This document shows positions 1 through 6,203 of a stretch of DNA of 8,826 bases, piece by piece. Each line of letters starts with the position of its first letter. Positions within the stretch are counted from its first letter, which is position 1. The notes under the pieces are model-generated. The model had not been told where the DNA came from. It did no database searches and was given only the letters and a program-made list of their open reading frames with translations. The DNA is from Sulfurovum sp. (GTDB lineage Bacteria > Campylobacterota > Campylobacteria > Campylobacterales > Sulfurovaceae): positions 1 through 8,826 of the forward strand of contig JALSPX010000206.1 of the NCBI GenBank assembly GCA_026985755.1. Direction: 5' to 3'. The position numbers were made by a program, and so were the translations under genes.

Positions 1-414
1 AGTGGCAACGAACTCGTCTACGGAGGAGGTAACGACAATGGTGCCATAGATACAAGTAAATGGCACGGAGAAGGTATGAGCTATCAAGGTGATGTACATA
101 CACTTGTAGACAATGGTATCACTTATTTAGGAGGTGTTCCTTTAGATGGTGGCAAGGGCGGTATTTACCAAGCTATCAGTACTCAAGTAGGAAAAACCTA
201 TAAAGTGACTGCTACACTTATAGGCGCTAACCACTATAAACCCAATGAGCTGCATGACTTTACACTAGGCTCTTCCTATGTGACTGTAGATGCAAGTAAA
301 CCTACTCCAACTTCTACACCGTTGACAAGTACAGCGCTAGTAACAGGTAATACCCCCTCAAACTGTAGAAACAACCTTTACTGCTACCTCTGCAACAAGC
401 TATGTTTCTCTTAG
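1..414 (+). pseudogene. 5' fragment of frameshifted secreted multidomain glycoside hydrolase (jelly-roll/CBM-like module)
   Basis: The frame is open from base 1 to a TAG at 412-414, so this is the middle of a gene that starts upstream of the window. The translation has the look of a beta-sandwich carbohydrate-binding module. It contains the segment GGIYQAISTQVGKTYKVTA, followed by LHDFTLGSSYVTV, a pattern seen in CBM4/9- or DUF642-like jelly rolls. Coding sense holds until about base 350. After that the translation becomes a Cys/Asn-rich nonsense tail (SNCRNNLYCYLCNKL), while the +2 frame resumes the expected domain sequence (PQTVETTFTATSATSYVSLR). The product is therefore one protein with the downstream 458-2872 ORF, interrupted by one extra base in the C run at 353-357. 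The internal ATG at 76 is not a credible start: the frame is open upstream and the domain is already under way. The exact carbohydrate-binding family is not certain. Confidence 0.75.
353..357 (+). other. Frameshift site: C5 homopolymer, +1 relative to intact frame
   Basis: Five Cs follow AATA. With four Cs the reading would be AAT ACC CCT CAA ACT GTA, giving NTPQTVETTF and joining the upstream frame-1 domain smoothly to the frame-2 ORF. With five Cs, frame 1 runs into TAG at 412. The frame-2 ORF is open from 344 but has no plausible start with a ribosome-binding site before the GTG at 458. Either a real indel or a homopolymer sequencing error would explain this. Confidence 0.8.
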
Positions 415-457
415 AGGTGATACTGGATATAGATACCCTAAAGCCAGTCGTATTTCT

Positions 458-2872
458 GTGAAAGAAGTCACTAGTGTAAATGTAGATAAAATAGACTCAA
501 TTAGTGGACCTAGTACCATTCACCCAGGTGAAGTGATTACCGTCAATATTGATTATGCAACAGGTGATAAAGATATGGTATTTACCCTACAAGGATCCAA
601 AGATCCATGGGAAGGACATATTGTAAGACGTTTCCATAGTAATGAAGATGGTCGTAGCGTAACTTTTACTGTACCAAATGACATTCCCGAAGGAACACCA
701 CTTATGTATCAGGCTATTTTAACTAAAAAAGGAAAAGGGTGGTCAGACCGTGTTGCAGTGAAGTATCAAGTTGGGGTTACGTATGTTAATCTACCAACAT
801 CTAAATTTATCTTCGGAGTGAATGTAGGTGGAGATGCAGTGAATATAGATGGAAACCAATGGCTTTCAGATGCACAAGCAATACAAAAAGGATTGACTTA
901 TGTAAATCCTAAATATCATACGACAACAGAAGTGACACCAAATCCAGCAGTGGATACAGATACAGATAGCATGCTCAATAGTGTACGATGGACACCACAA
1001 CACTGGGGTATCCAAAAAGCGATAGCAAATGGGACGTATACTGTTGCTGTATGGATTATGGAAAACTATAAAGACTACGCTAAAAGTATAAATTTAAGTG
1101 TTGAAAATCAAACACAAAAAAATATTGGTAGCCTAAAAAAAGGGCAATGGAAAAAATATACATACAGTAATGTTCAAGTAAATGATGGAAAATTAGATAT
1201 AACACTTCAAGGTAAAGGAGATGTTCATATGATGGGATTCGCTGTCTTTGGTTCGGGTATCATAATACCAGACACCACCCCACCAGTTATCACTCTAAAT
1301 GGTGCAAACCCACAAACTATACCTGTAGGGACAAGCTACCAAGAGTTAGGTGCTAGTGCTACAGATGATGTAGATGGTGATATTAGCAATAGAGTTAAAA
1401 TTGACGCAAGTGAAGTGAATACCAATAGTTCAGGTACGTATACTGTACGTTATAGTGTTAGTGATGCAGCAGGTCATGAGGCTACAGCCACAAGAGACGT
1501 TGTTGTTGATACAGTAACACCACCAATAGGAGATAAAAAACCTTGGGAGTATGGTGCATTGCGTGTATCCAATGATAAACATATGTTACAAAATGGTAAT
1601 CATGGATTCTTCTGGATGGGAGATACGGCGTGGCAAATGCCATGGAAGCTTACAAAAGGTGAGATAAAGACATATATTACGAATAGGGCTGAAAAAGGCT
1701 TTACTGTTATTCAAATATCTGCCTTTGACAAATATGGTAGTGGTTCTTATGCTAACAATACTGAGGGTAAATTTCCTTTTAATACGCGTACCAAGATTGA
1801 CGAAAGAACAATCTTAAATGAATCTTATTGGGAAACAATGGACTATATAATCACAACGGCTAAAGACAAAGGAATATATATCGCCTTATTACCTGGGTGG
1901 GGTAGTGAAACAGACAGCCAAACTGCTGGTCAGTATGTACATAACTTTCGTAGTCCTAATGAAGCAAAGATATATGGTAAACTTATAGCAGAACGATATA
2001 ATGATATTCAAAGATTCCCAAATATAATATGGGTAAATGGTGGAGATACTAATCCAGATCATGACTATGAACACAAAATATGGGATGCACTAGGAAGTAC
2101 AATTAAAAAGTATGATACCAATCATCGTTTAATGACTTTTCATCAAGGTGGAGGTAGCTTTAGCACATGGTTAAATGAACAAATATGGCTTGATTTTAAT
2201 ATGCTTCAATCAGGTCATTGTACAACAATGGATGCCGCGAATCGACTGCTTATTGAAAATTATAGGAAATCAAGACCTATACTTGATGGGGAACCACTCT
2301 ATGAAACGATAGAGTATTGTTTCTATAATAGCAAGCGAGGTAAAAGATTTGATGACAGTGATGTGAGAGAAATTGCCTACAGACAACTCTTTTCAGGTGC
2401 CTTTGGTCATACCTACGGGCATCATTCTATATGGCAATTTAGTAAAGTTAAAAATATTTATAAGAAAGATGGTACATTAGTTGATGGTATTGAGAGTACA
2501 ACCAAAAGTTGGCAAGATGCCCTTAATGATCCAGGTGCACAGCAAATGACATATGTAGCTAAGCTCATGAAAAGCAGACCTATCCTAGGAAGAGTGCCAA
2601 ATCAATCCCTTATTGGTAGTGGGAATGCTATTGCAACCAAAGGAAATGGATATGCCATGGTATATCTGCCAAAAGGTGGTAGTGTAACGGTAAATCTTTC
2701 TAAGATTGCATCAAACGTTAAAGCATGGTGGTATAATCCTAGAACAGGAGATGCTACACCAATCGATACGTATAATAATAAAAATACACAAATTTTTGAT
2801 ACAAGTGACACCCAAGATATGGTGCTTGTGTTAGATGATACGAGTAGAGGTTTTGGTACGCCAGGACAGTAA
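458..2872 (+). CDS. Apiosidase-like (DUF4038/GH140) glycoside hydrolase with malectin-like, DUF5011 and collagen-binding-like domains (3' part of broken gene)
   Basis: Numbered from the GTG at 458, the domains appear in this order. Residues 1-105 hold the end of the upstream module and an Ig-like strand region. About 115-266 is a malectin/CBM-like domain (FGVNVGG, WGIQKAIANGTYTVAVWIME). About 275-350 is a DUF5011 Ig-like repeat (PPVITLNGANPQTIPVGTSY to SDAAGHEATATRDVVV). About 361-715 is a DUF4038 apiosidase-like TIM barrel (FFWMGDTAWQMPWKL near its start). About 719-800 is a collagen-binding-like C-terminal module (GYAMVYLPKGGSVTVNL, KAWWYNPRTG). D530 in WVNGGDTNPD and E612 in ILDGEPLYE fit the acid/base and nucleophile positions of GH140, by family analogy. 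The likely role is hydrolysis of a glycosidic bond in an extracellular or cell-surface polysaccharide; the substrate is unknown. The GTG at 458 has no Shine-Dalgarno sequence and lies inside a domain, so it is not a natural start: this is the continuation of the 1-414 fragment. No C-terminal sorting signal is obvious. Confidence 0.82.
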   Translation: MKEVTSVNVDKIDSISGPSTIHPGEVITVNIDYATGDKDMVFTLQGSKDPWEGHIVRRFHSNEDGRSVTFTVPNDIPEGTPLMYQAILTKKGKGWSDRVAVKYQVGVTYVNLPTSKFIFGVNVGGDAVNIDGNQWLSDAQAIQKGLTYVNPKYHTTTEVTPNPAVDTDTDSMLNSVRWTPQHWGIQKAIANGTYTVAVWIMENYKDYAKSINLSVENQTQKNIGSLKKGQWKKYTYSNVQVNDGKLDITLQGKGDVHMMGFAVFGSGIIIPDTTPPVITLNGANPQTIPVGTSYQELGASATDDVDGDISNRVKIDASEVNTNSSGTYTVRYSVSDAAGHEATATRDVVVDTVTPPIGDKKPWEYGALRVSNDKHMLQNGNHGFFWMGDTAWQMPWKLTKGEIKTYITNRAEKGFTVIQISAFDKYGSGSYANNTEGKFPFNTRTKIDERTILNESYWETMDYIITTAKDKGIYIALLPGWGSETDSQTAGQYVHNFRSPNEAKIYGKLIAERYNDIQRFPNIIWVNGGDTNPDHDYEHKIWDALGSTIKKYDTNHRLMTFHQGGGSFSTWLNEQIWLDFNMLQSGHCTTMDAANRLLIENYRKSRPILDGEPLYETIEYCFYNSKRGKRFDDSDVREIAYRQLFSGAFGHTYGHHSIWQFSKVKNIYKKDGTLVDGIESTTKSWQDALNDPGAQQMTYVAKLMKSRPILGRVPNQSLIGSGNAIATKGNGYAMVYLPKGGSVTVNLSKIASNVKAWWYNPRTGDATPIDTYNNKNTQIFDTSDTQDMVLVLDDTSRGFGTPGQ

Positions 2873-2877
2873 AATAA

Positions 2878-2914
2878 GGGGCTATAGAGATGTAGCTCCA
2901 AAGTCAATAGACTT
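2878..2914 (+). other. Two small inverted repeats just after the glycoside hydrolase stop
   Basis: GGGGCTA (2878-2884) can pair with TAGCTCC (2893-2899) with one G-U pair. AAGTC (2901-2905) pairs perfectly with GACTT (2910-2914) over a 4-nt loop. They lie between the stop codon and the 2924-2955 palindrome, and may help 3'-end formation or protection. They are weak on their own. Confidence 0.3.
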
Positions 2915-2923
2915 CAAATTTTA

Positions 2924-2955
2924 GAGCCACTAGCAAAATATTTTGCTAGTGGCTC
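2924..2955. terminator. Probable bidirectional transcription terminator, 32-bp perfect palindrome
   Basis: GAGCCACTAGCAAAAT and its exact reverse complement abut to form a 16-bp perfect inverted repeat. The AT-rich centre would form a small loop in RNA. It sits in the 111-bp gap between the convergent hydrolase gene (stop 2872) and deaminase gene (stop 2984), where a shared terminator is expected. The T-tract is modest on the plus strand (CTTCTATC). On the minus strand the stem is followed by TAAAATTTG, so termination in that direction may be less efficient. Confidence 0.75.
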
Positions 2956-2983
2956 CTTCTATCAATTGGGATATTTCCCAGAA

Positions 2984-4207
2984 CTACAACACTTTCTCTC
3001 CATCTACAAACACCTGACTCACTTCTTTCGTATGCAATACAGTCCAAAGGGCTATCTCTTCTTCTCTTTTGGGTACTTCAGGTAGAGTGACTACAGCAAA
3101 GTCTGCCAATTTACCTACTGCTATACGACCGTTATTCAGTCCCAATATATCTGCTGCATTTGAAGTGATACTCTCTATAAATGAATGTGCCAATTTTTCT
3201 ATGGGAGCTTGATGGTGGAGCATGAGTCCTGCTCTAAGTTCATCTAGAATATTCAAAGAGTCATTGGAGCTGAGCCCATCGGTAGCAACACTATATTTTA
3301 ATCCTAAATCTTTGAGTATCTCTATAGGTAGTCTGCCTACACCCAAATATCGGTTACTTCGTGGACAGTGTGCAATTGTGTGTCCTTTTTGTGCTAGGTA
3401 CTCCAGCTCTACTTTATTTGCCTGTACACAGTGTGTAAAGTGTGTAGGGTAAGTGTCAAAGGCATACATAAACTCTTGTATATTAGTTACTGGAACTTCT
3501 GTATTAAAATATTTTTTAAAGAAGCTCTTGAGTTCTCCTTCCCCTTTTTCTAGCCATTCTCTCTCAGCTTGTGACTCTAAAAAATGAGCCGAGAGTGGAA
3601 GCTTATATTGTTTGGCAACATTTACTGCCTTTTGCAAGATAATAGGGTGTACAGAGTAGGGTGAGTGTATGGCTATAGCAGGAATGATAAGAGAAGCTTT
3701 GTCACAAGACTGAGAAGCCTTTACACGCTCCATAAAGTCTCCATAAAGCATATCTGCATACTGAGCATTAGAACCTATGAGCTCGTTATAAAAGACGACT
3801 CTTTGTGGGGCTTTTTCACACACTTCTAGTTCATTTCCAAAGCTAGAAATAGCACCAAAAGTAGTCACCCCAGAACGCATCATCGCTTCACATTCACCCA
3901 TCATCACCGTATTGTCACAATCACCTACTAAGTCTTCTCTATGCTCTATAACTGAGTCTAGCCATGGCATAAATGAGCCATATTTGAGCGAGGTTTTGTT
4001 GGCAGAAAACTCTAGGTGTACATGGGTGTTGATAAACCCTGGGTAGAGTACGGAGTTTGCTGCTGTTTCTATGACTTCTGCTTGTGGGTATTTACTTTTG
4101 AGGGTATCTAATGTAGCTATCTCTTTTATGGTATCGGTAAAGGCTACAGCTAAGTTTTCTTGGTAGCCAAGTGGGGTGTAGATGTAGTCTGATTGTATGA
4201 TTTTCAT
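2984..4207 (-). CDS. Aminofutalosine deaminase family amidohydrolase
   Basis: This 407-residue protein belongs to the amidohydrolase superfamily. It has the expected metal and catalytic set: H62-x-H64 in INTHVHLEF, H208 with E211 in SAHFLES, H259 in FTHCV, and D310 in ATDGLSSND. HCPRSNRYLG at about 280-289 is typical of the Trz/SAH-deaminase-like subgroup. The overall layout matches the Campylobacterota proteins related to Nitratiruptor Nis_0429, a group shown to deaminate 6-amino-6-deoxyfutalosine to futalosine in menaquinone biosynthesis; that function is transferred by family. The enzyme is cytoplasmic, with no signal peptide. The ATG at 4207 is preceded by AAGGG at 6-nt spacing. The gene follows the MazF-type toxin by only 9 nt and has no visible promoter of its own, so it is probably cotranscribed with the toxin-antitoxin pair. 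A related deaminase with another substrate (adenosine/SAH type) is a less likely alternative. Confidence 0.88.
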   Translation of the reverse strand: MKIIQSDYIYTPLGYQENLAVAFTDTIKEIATLDTLKSKYPQAEVIETAANSVLYPGFINTHVHLEFSANKTSLKYGSFMPWLDSVIEHREDLVGDCDNTVMMGECEAMMRSGVTTFGAISSFGNELEVCEKAPQRVVFYNELIGSNAQYADMLYGDFMERVKASQSCDKASLIIPAIAIHSPYSVHPIILQKAVNVAKQYKLPLSAHFLESQAEREWLEKGEGELKSFFKKYFNTEVPVTNIQEFMYAFDTYPTHFTHCVQANKVELEYLAQKGHTIAHCPRSNRYLGVGRLPIEILKDLGLKYSVATDGLSSNDSLNILDELRAGLMLHHQAPIEKLAHSFIESITSNAADILGLNNGRIAVGKLADFAVVTLPEVPKREEEIALWTVLHTKEVSQVFVDGEKVL

Positions 4208-4216
4208 GTGGTGCCC

Positions 4217-4579
4217 TTAGTACATAAGTGTATAGTTTGGGTTTAGTGTTTTGGCTATAGTTTGATGTATTTTTGCTAAAAGTGTATCTTCTACTATGCC
4301 TATCTTTTCTACAAGTCGCTCATTTGCAAAATTTTTCACTTGAAAACAGTCTATAGCAGAGGTTTTACTTAGACCGTTGGCTTTTGTTACTTTGATATTT
4401 AGCATCCAAGGGTAGTGAACATAGTTACTTTTCCAATCTGTAATAGGCACGATGGTTTTAAGTGGTAACTTTCCTATGGTATTATGACTGACTATAACGG
4501 CAGGACGTAGCTTAGAAATTTCACTACCCATTTGTGGATAGAACTTTACCATCCACACTTCACCTTGGTTAATATTCAT
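4217..4579 (-). CDS. Type II toxin, MazF/PemK-like endoribonuclease
   Basis: This 120-residue protein carries the MazF/PemK fold signature. GEVWMVKF near the N-terminus is followed by KLRPAVIVSHN (R25) and then LKTIVPITDW (T47). R25 and T47 correspond by position to the catalytic Arg and Thr region of MazF toxins. The family cleaves RNA in the cytoplasm and is neutralised by its cognate antitoxin. The ATG at 4579 was chosen because GGAG lies 6 nt upstream. The upstream in-frame ATG at 4585 directly abuts that GGAG, and the one at 4594 lies further inside the antitoxin gene. The start overlaps the antitoxin 3' end by 11 nt, so translation is probably coupled. No truncation is visible and the length is normal for the family. 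Cleavage specificity cannot be read from the sequence. Confidence 0.88.
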   Translation of the reverse strand: MNINQGEVWMVKFYPQMGSEISKLRPAVIVSHNTIGKLPLKTIVPITDWKSNYVHYPWMLNIKVTKANGLSKTSAIDCFQVKNFANERLVEKIGIVEDTLLAKIHQTIAKTLNPNYTLMY

Positions 4580-4826
4580 ACACATCTCCAGCATCTTGAC
4601 GTAGCTCTTTGGTCAAGTCCATATATGTCTTGTCTTTGAGTGCCATATCGACACCTTTTTGCCATATTTCCAACTCTTTTTGTTTAATGTAACTAGCAAT
4701 AGCTTCATTGTAAATAGTAGAAAAAGAGACATGAAGCTCTTCTTTTAAAGCTACAACTTGTTCTTTGAGTTCAGTAGGAATATTAAAGGTTACTTTTTCA
4801 CTTTGGTTACCGTATGTTTGTACCAT
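4569..4826 (-). CDS. Ribbon-helix-helix antitoxin of the MazF-type toxin
   Basis: This 85-residue protein starts with an RHH/CopG-type DNA-binding region at about residues 10-50. A beta strand (EKVTFNIP) is followed by a helix (TELKEQVVALKEEL) and a second helix (FSTIYNEAIASYIKQK). The C-terminal part (LRQDAGDVYEY) is polar and acidic and would be the toxin-binding tail. Antitoxins of this kind bind the toxin and repress their own promoter through the RHH dimer. The ATG at 4826 has an AAGGAG at 6-nt spacing, and a consensus sigma-70 promoter lies 25-50 nt upstream. The gene is first in a unit with the toxin and the aminofutalosine deaminase. I see no clear palindromic operator at the promoter, so autoregulation is inferred from the family. 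Confidence 0.83.
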   Translation of the reverse strand: MVQTYGNQSEKVTFNIPTELKEQVVALKEELHVSFSTIYNEAIASYIKQKELEIWQKGVDMALKDKTYMDLTKELRQDAGDVYEY

Positions 4827-4851
4827 ATAAATCTCCTTATCTTTTTACTGT

Positions 4852-4880
4852 ATTATAGCAGGGTGTTGTATATGTGTCAA
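4852..4880 (-). promoter_or_regulatory. Consensus sigma-70 promoter of the toxin-antitoxin/deaminase unit
   Basis: Read on the minus strand, TTGACA (4880-4875) is followed by a 17-bp spacer and TATAAT (4857-4852). TGC immediately before the -10 gives an extended -10 element. Both hexamers match the consensus exactly. Transcription should start near 4845, leaving a leader of about 20 nt with AAGGAG before the antitoxin ATG at 4826. The -35 overlaps the stop codon of the upstream 101-residue gene (TGA at 4879-4877). Confidence 0.85.
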
Positions 4881-5182
4881 TTATTATTCTCATTACTATG
4901 CTTCTCCCAAGATTCTTTAGAGGAGTAGACTTTAAACTCTGCAATATAATCAGGATTTTCGTACGTACTTCCATCTTCAAGTTCATAAAAACCTTCTTCT
5001 GCAAGCTCATACAAATCATCTGCATAAGGCAAAGATTCCTCTTTGTTATTGGGTCTAAGTACTATGACAGTATTTTCACTAAACGTAGTCACTTTCCCAA
5101 AGTATGTATCGAAACTTTCATTACCCTGATTGTCAATCATTCTTTTGGATACCAGTATGATTTTGTCTTGTAGATTATGCAT
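4877..5182 (-). CDS. Hypothetical protein (101 aa), last gene of the small-gene array
   Basis: I do not recognise the family with confidence. The protein is soluble, acidic and mostly beta-strand in appearance. It has an N-terminal strand pattern (KIILVSKRMID, YFGKVTTFSENTVIVLR) followed by a striking segment, GFYELEDGSTYENPDY (residues 64-79), and then EFKVYSS. Small acidic beta-rich proteins of this kind are common among immunity proteins of polymorphic toxins, but that is inference only. The ATG at 5182 overlaps the stop of the upstream gene by 8 nt, so translation is probably coupled; the Shine-Dalgarno is poor. The stop codon is embedded in the -35 element of the toxin-antitoxin promoter. 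An overlapping minus-strand ORF (4837-5025) and a plus-strand ORF (4874-5173) are shadows of this gene. Confidence 0.7.
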   Translation of the reverse strand: MHNLQDKIILVSKRMIDNQGNESFDTYFGKVTTFSENTVIVLRPNNKEESLPYADDLYELAEEGFYELEDGSTYENPDYIAEFKVYSSKESWEKHSNENNN

Positions 5183-5453
5183 ATTTTTTTACCAGTAGTT
5201 GCACTTCATGATACATCTCATCATTAATCTTATATGAGTCACCCAGTTTATCTGGTAACAATTCAGAATATTCATCCCAAATTGGAGCGAGAATTTCATA
5301 GTAAATATAACCCATAGGCTTTGCAAACCTTTTGGATAATTCTTTAAATTCTGTTTCATCAAGAACATCTTTAAGCTCTCGTAATTGAGCATCTAAAATC
5401 ATACTAGACATCTGAGCTACACGTACAGTTTTTTCAGCAATTTTTTTATTCAT
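5175..5453 (-). CDS. Hypothetical protein (92 aa), alpha-helical
   Basis: The family is not recognised. The sequence looks all-helical and soluble: MNKKIAEKTVRVAQM, then LRELKDVLDETEFKELSKRF, a Trp/Tyr-rich middle (GYIYYEILAPIWDEYSELLP) and a charged C-terminal helix (HEVQLLVKKYA). No catalytic motif, Cys pair, signal peptide or membrane segment is visible. The ATG at 5453 was chosen over the longer frame start at 5507. It has GGGA 5 nt upstream and follows the stop of the preceding gene by one base, whereas the longer form would run inside that gene. It overlaps the next gene by 8 nt. Its position suggests a role together with the other four small genes of the array. Confidence 0.68.
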   Translation of the reverse strand: MNKKIAEKTVRVAQMSSMILDAQLRELKDVLDETEFKELSKRFAKPMGYIYYEILAPIWDEYSELLPDKLGDSYKINDEMYHEVQLLVKKYA

Positions 5454-5454
5454 C

Positions 5455-5793
5455 TTATTCCCTATATTTTTTGAATAAATACAAATATAATTTATGAATA
5501 CCATCAAGAAGAAGCATTAAAAGTAAGGCGTAAACCCAACCAAATATATAAGAAAAAGCTACTGGTGCACCATCACTCATGCTAACTTGTTGTTGTATCT
5601 CTTTAGTAGGGGCATAATTAAATGAGTAATGCAAAAATAGCATTGTTGATAAAAAGACAATAACCCAACCACCTATCACGACGATTGGATATCTATACGC
5701 CCATTTTAGATTTTTTACAAACATAAATATGATGAATATTGATAGTATGGGTAGTACTGCTAGTGTAGTTTTTATGATTTCATACTGTTGCAT
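5455..5793 (-). CDS. Small membrane protein (112 aa, three predicted TM helices)
   Basis: Three hydrophobic segments are clear at about residues 9-26, 36-55 and 78-96. They are separated by a basic loop (KNLKWAYRYP) and a polar loop (NYAPTKEIQQQVSMSDGAP), and the protein ends in a basic tail (LYLYLFKKYRE). By the positive-inside rule the first loop and the C-terminus would be cytoplasmic. The family is not recognised and no catalytic motif is visible. The ATG at 5793 has GGGGA about 8 nt upstream and overlaps the end of the upstream 139-residue gene by 14 nt. The stop at 5455 is one base before the next start. It is part of a five-gene cotranscribed array that contains one other membrane protein. 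Confidence 0.7.
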   Translation of the reverse strand: MQQYEIIKTTLAVLPILSIFIIFMFVKNLKWAYRYPIVVIGGWVIVFLSTMLFLHYSFNYAPTKEIQQQVSMSDGAPVAFSYIFGWVYALLLMLLLDGIHKLYLYLFKKYRE

Positions 5794-6199
5794 AAGTTAT
5801 ATCCCCATGATGATAAATTGTAAGTACCCAAGTAGCATCATCATTAAATATAGACAAGTCATCAGAACCTGGATACCAGAAATTATTTATATTTTTCACA
5901 AAGTCACTAAATGAAACTGCAATAAGGTTTTCAAAATTATCCCAATCCAAATAAACTACCTCATCTTCTTTTATATTTAACTTACATAAAGATGCAAGTT
6001 GTTGTATATCTATGCTCGTTGTATTACCTATTACTTTTTCATGTGTAGAAATATTTTGATAAAATGTCGAGCACATATATGTTGTATCTCCATAAAAAGC
6101 AAAGTATAATTTTTCTTTTATTATTTCTATTTCGTTTTGATTTAGATGATGAATGTGTGGTATTTCACCTTCCCATAGTTCTAATTTGAATATTTGCAT
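5780..6199 (-). CDS. Hypothetical protein (139 aa), possible immunity-type protein
   Basis: The protein is soluble and acidic. It begins MQIFKLELWEGEIPHIHHL and ends with a conserved-looking C-terminal block, FWYPGSDDLSIFNDDATW (107-124) followed by TIYHHGDI. Blocks of the form Y-P-x-S-D-D-x-x-I-F-D, then W and H-H/E, are ones I associate with small accessory proteins found in immunity-gene clusters, but I cannot name a family. The start at 6199 was preferred over the longer frame (ATG at 6262), because the extra 21 residues would overlap the 3' end of the upstream membrane-protein gene. The chosen ATG lies 4 nt after that gene's stop codon, although the Shine-Dalgarno (TAAAG) is weak. It overlaps the next gene by 14 nt. 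Confidence 0.68.
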   Translation of the reverse strand: MQIFKLELWEGEIPHIHHLNQNEIEIIKEKLYFAFYGDTTYMCSTFYQNISTHEKVIGNTTSIDIQQLASLCKLNIKEDEVVYLDWDNFENLIAVSFSDFVKNINNFWYPGSDDLSIFNDDATWVLTIYHHGDITYATV

Positions 6200-6203
6200 G
6201 ACT

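Noticed and set aside
458..460. GTG at 458 as the authentic start of an independent 804-residue protein
   Set aside because: There is no Shine-Dalgarno sequence. The frame is open and domain-like from 344, and the upstream ORF carries the first half of the same domain in another frame.
1889..2907. Minus-strand ORFs at 1889-2074 and 2602-2907 inside the hydrolase gene
   Set aside because: They lie antisense to a well-supported coding region, have no recognisable domain and no ribosome-binding site worth noting.
3222..3452. Plus-strand ORF within the deaminase gene
   Set aside because: It is antisense to conserved amidohydrolase sequence and its translation is Ser/Cys-rich without any motif.
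4852..4885. Palindromic operator for the RHH antitoxin
   Set aside because: Partial repeats such as ACATATACAACA are visible around the promoter, but no convincing inverted repeat could be drawn.
4837..5173. Overlapping ORFs at 4837-5025 (-) and 4874-5173 (+)
   Set aside because: Both are shadows of the 101-residue gene. The first also runs through the toxin-antitoxin promoter.
5189..5392. 67-codon minus-strand ORF in another frame of the 92-residue gene
   Set aside because: It lies wholly inside the better-supported gene, which has coupled start and stop junctions on both sides.
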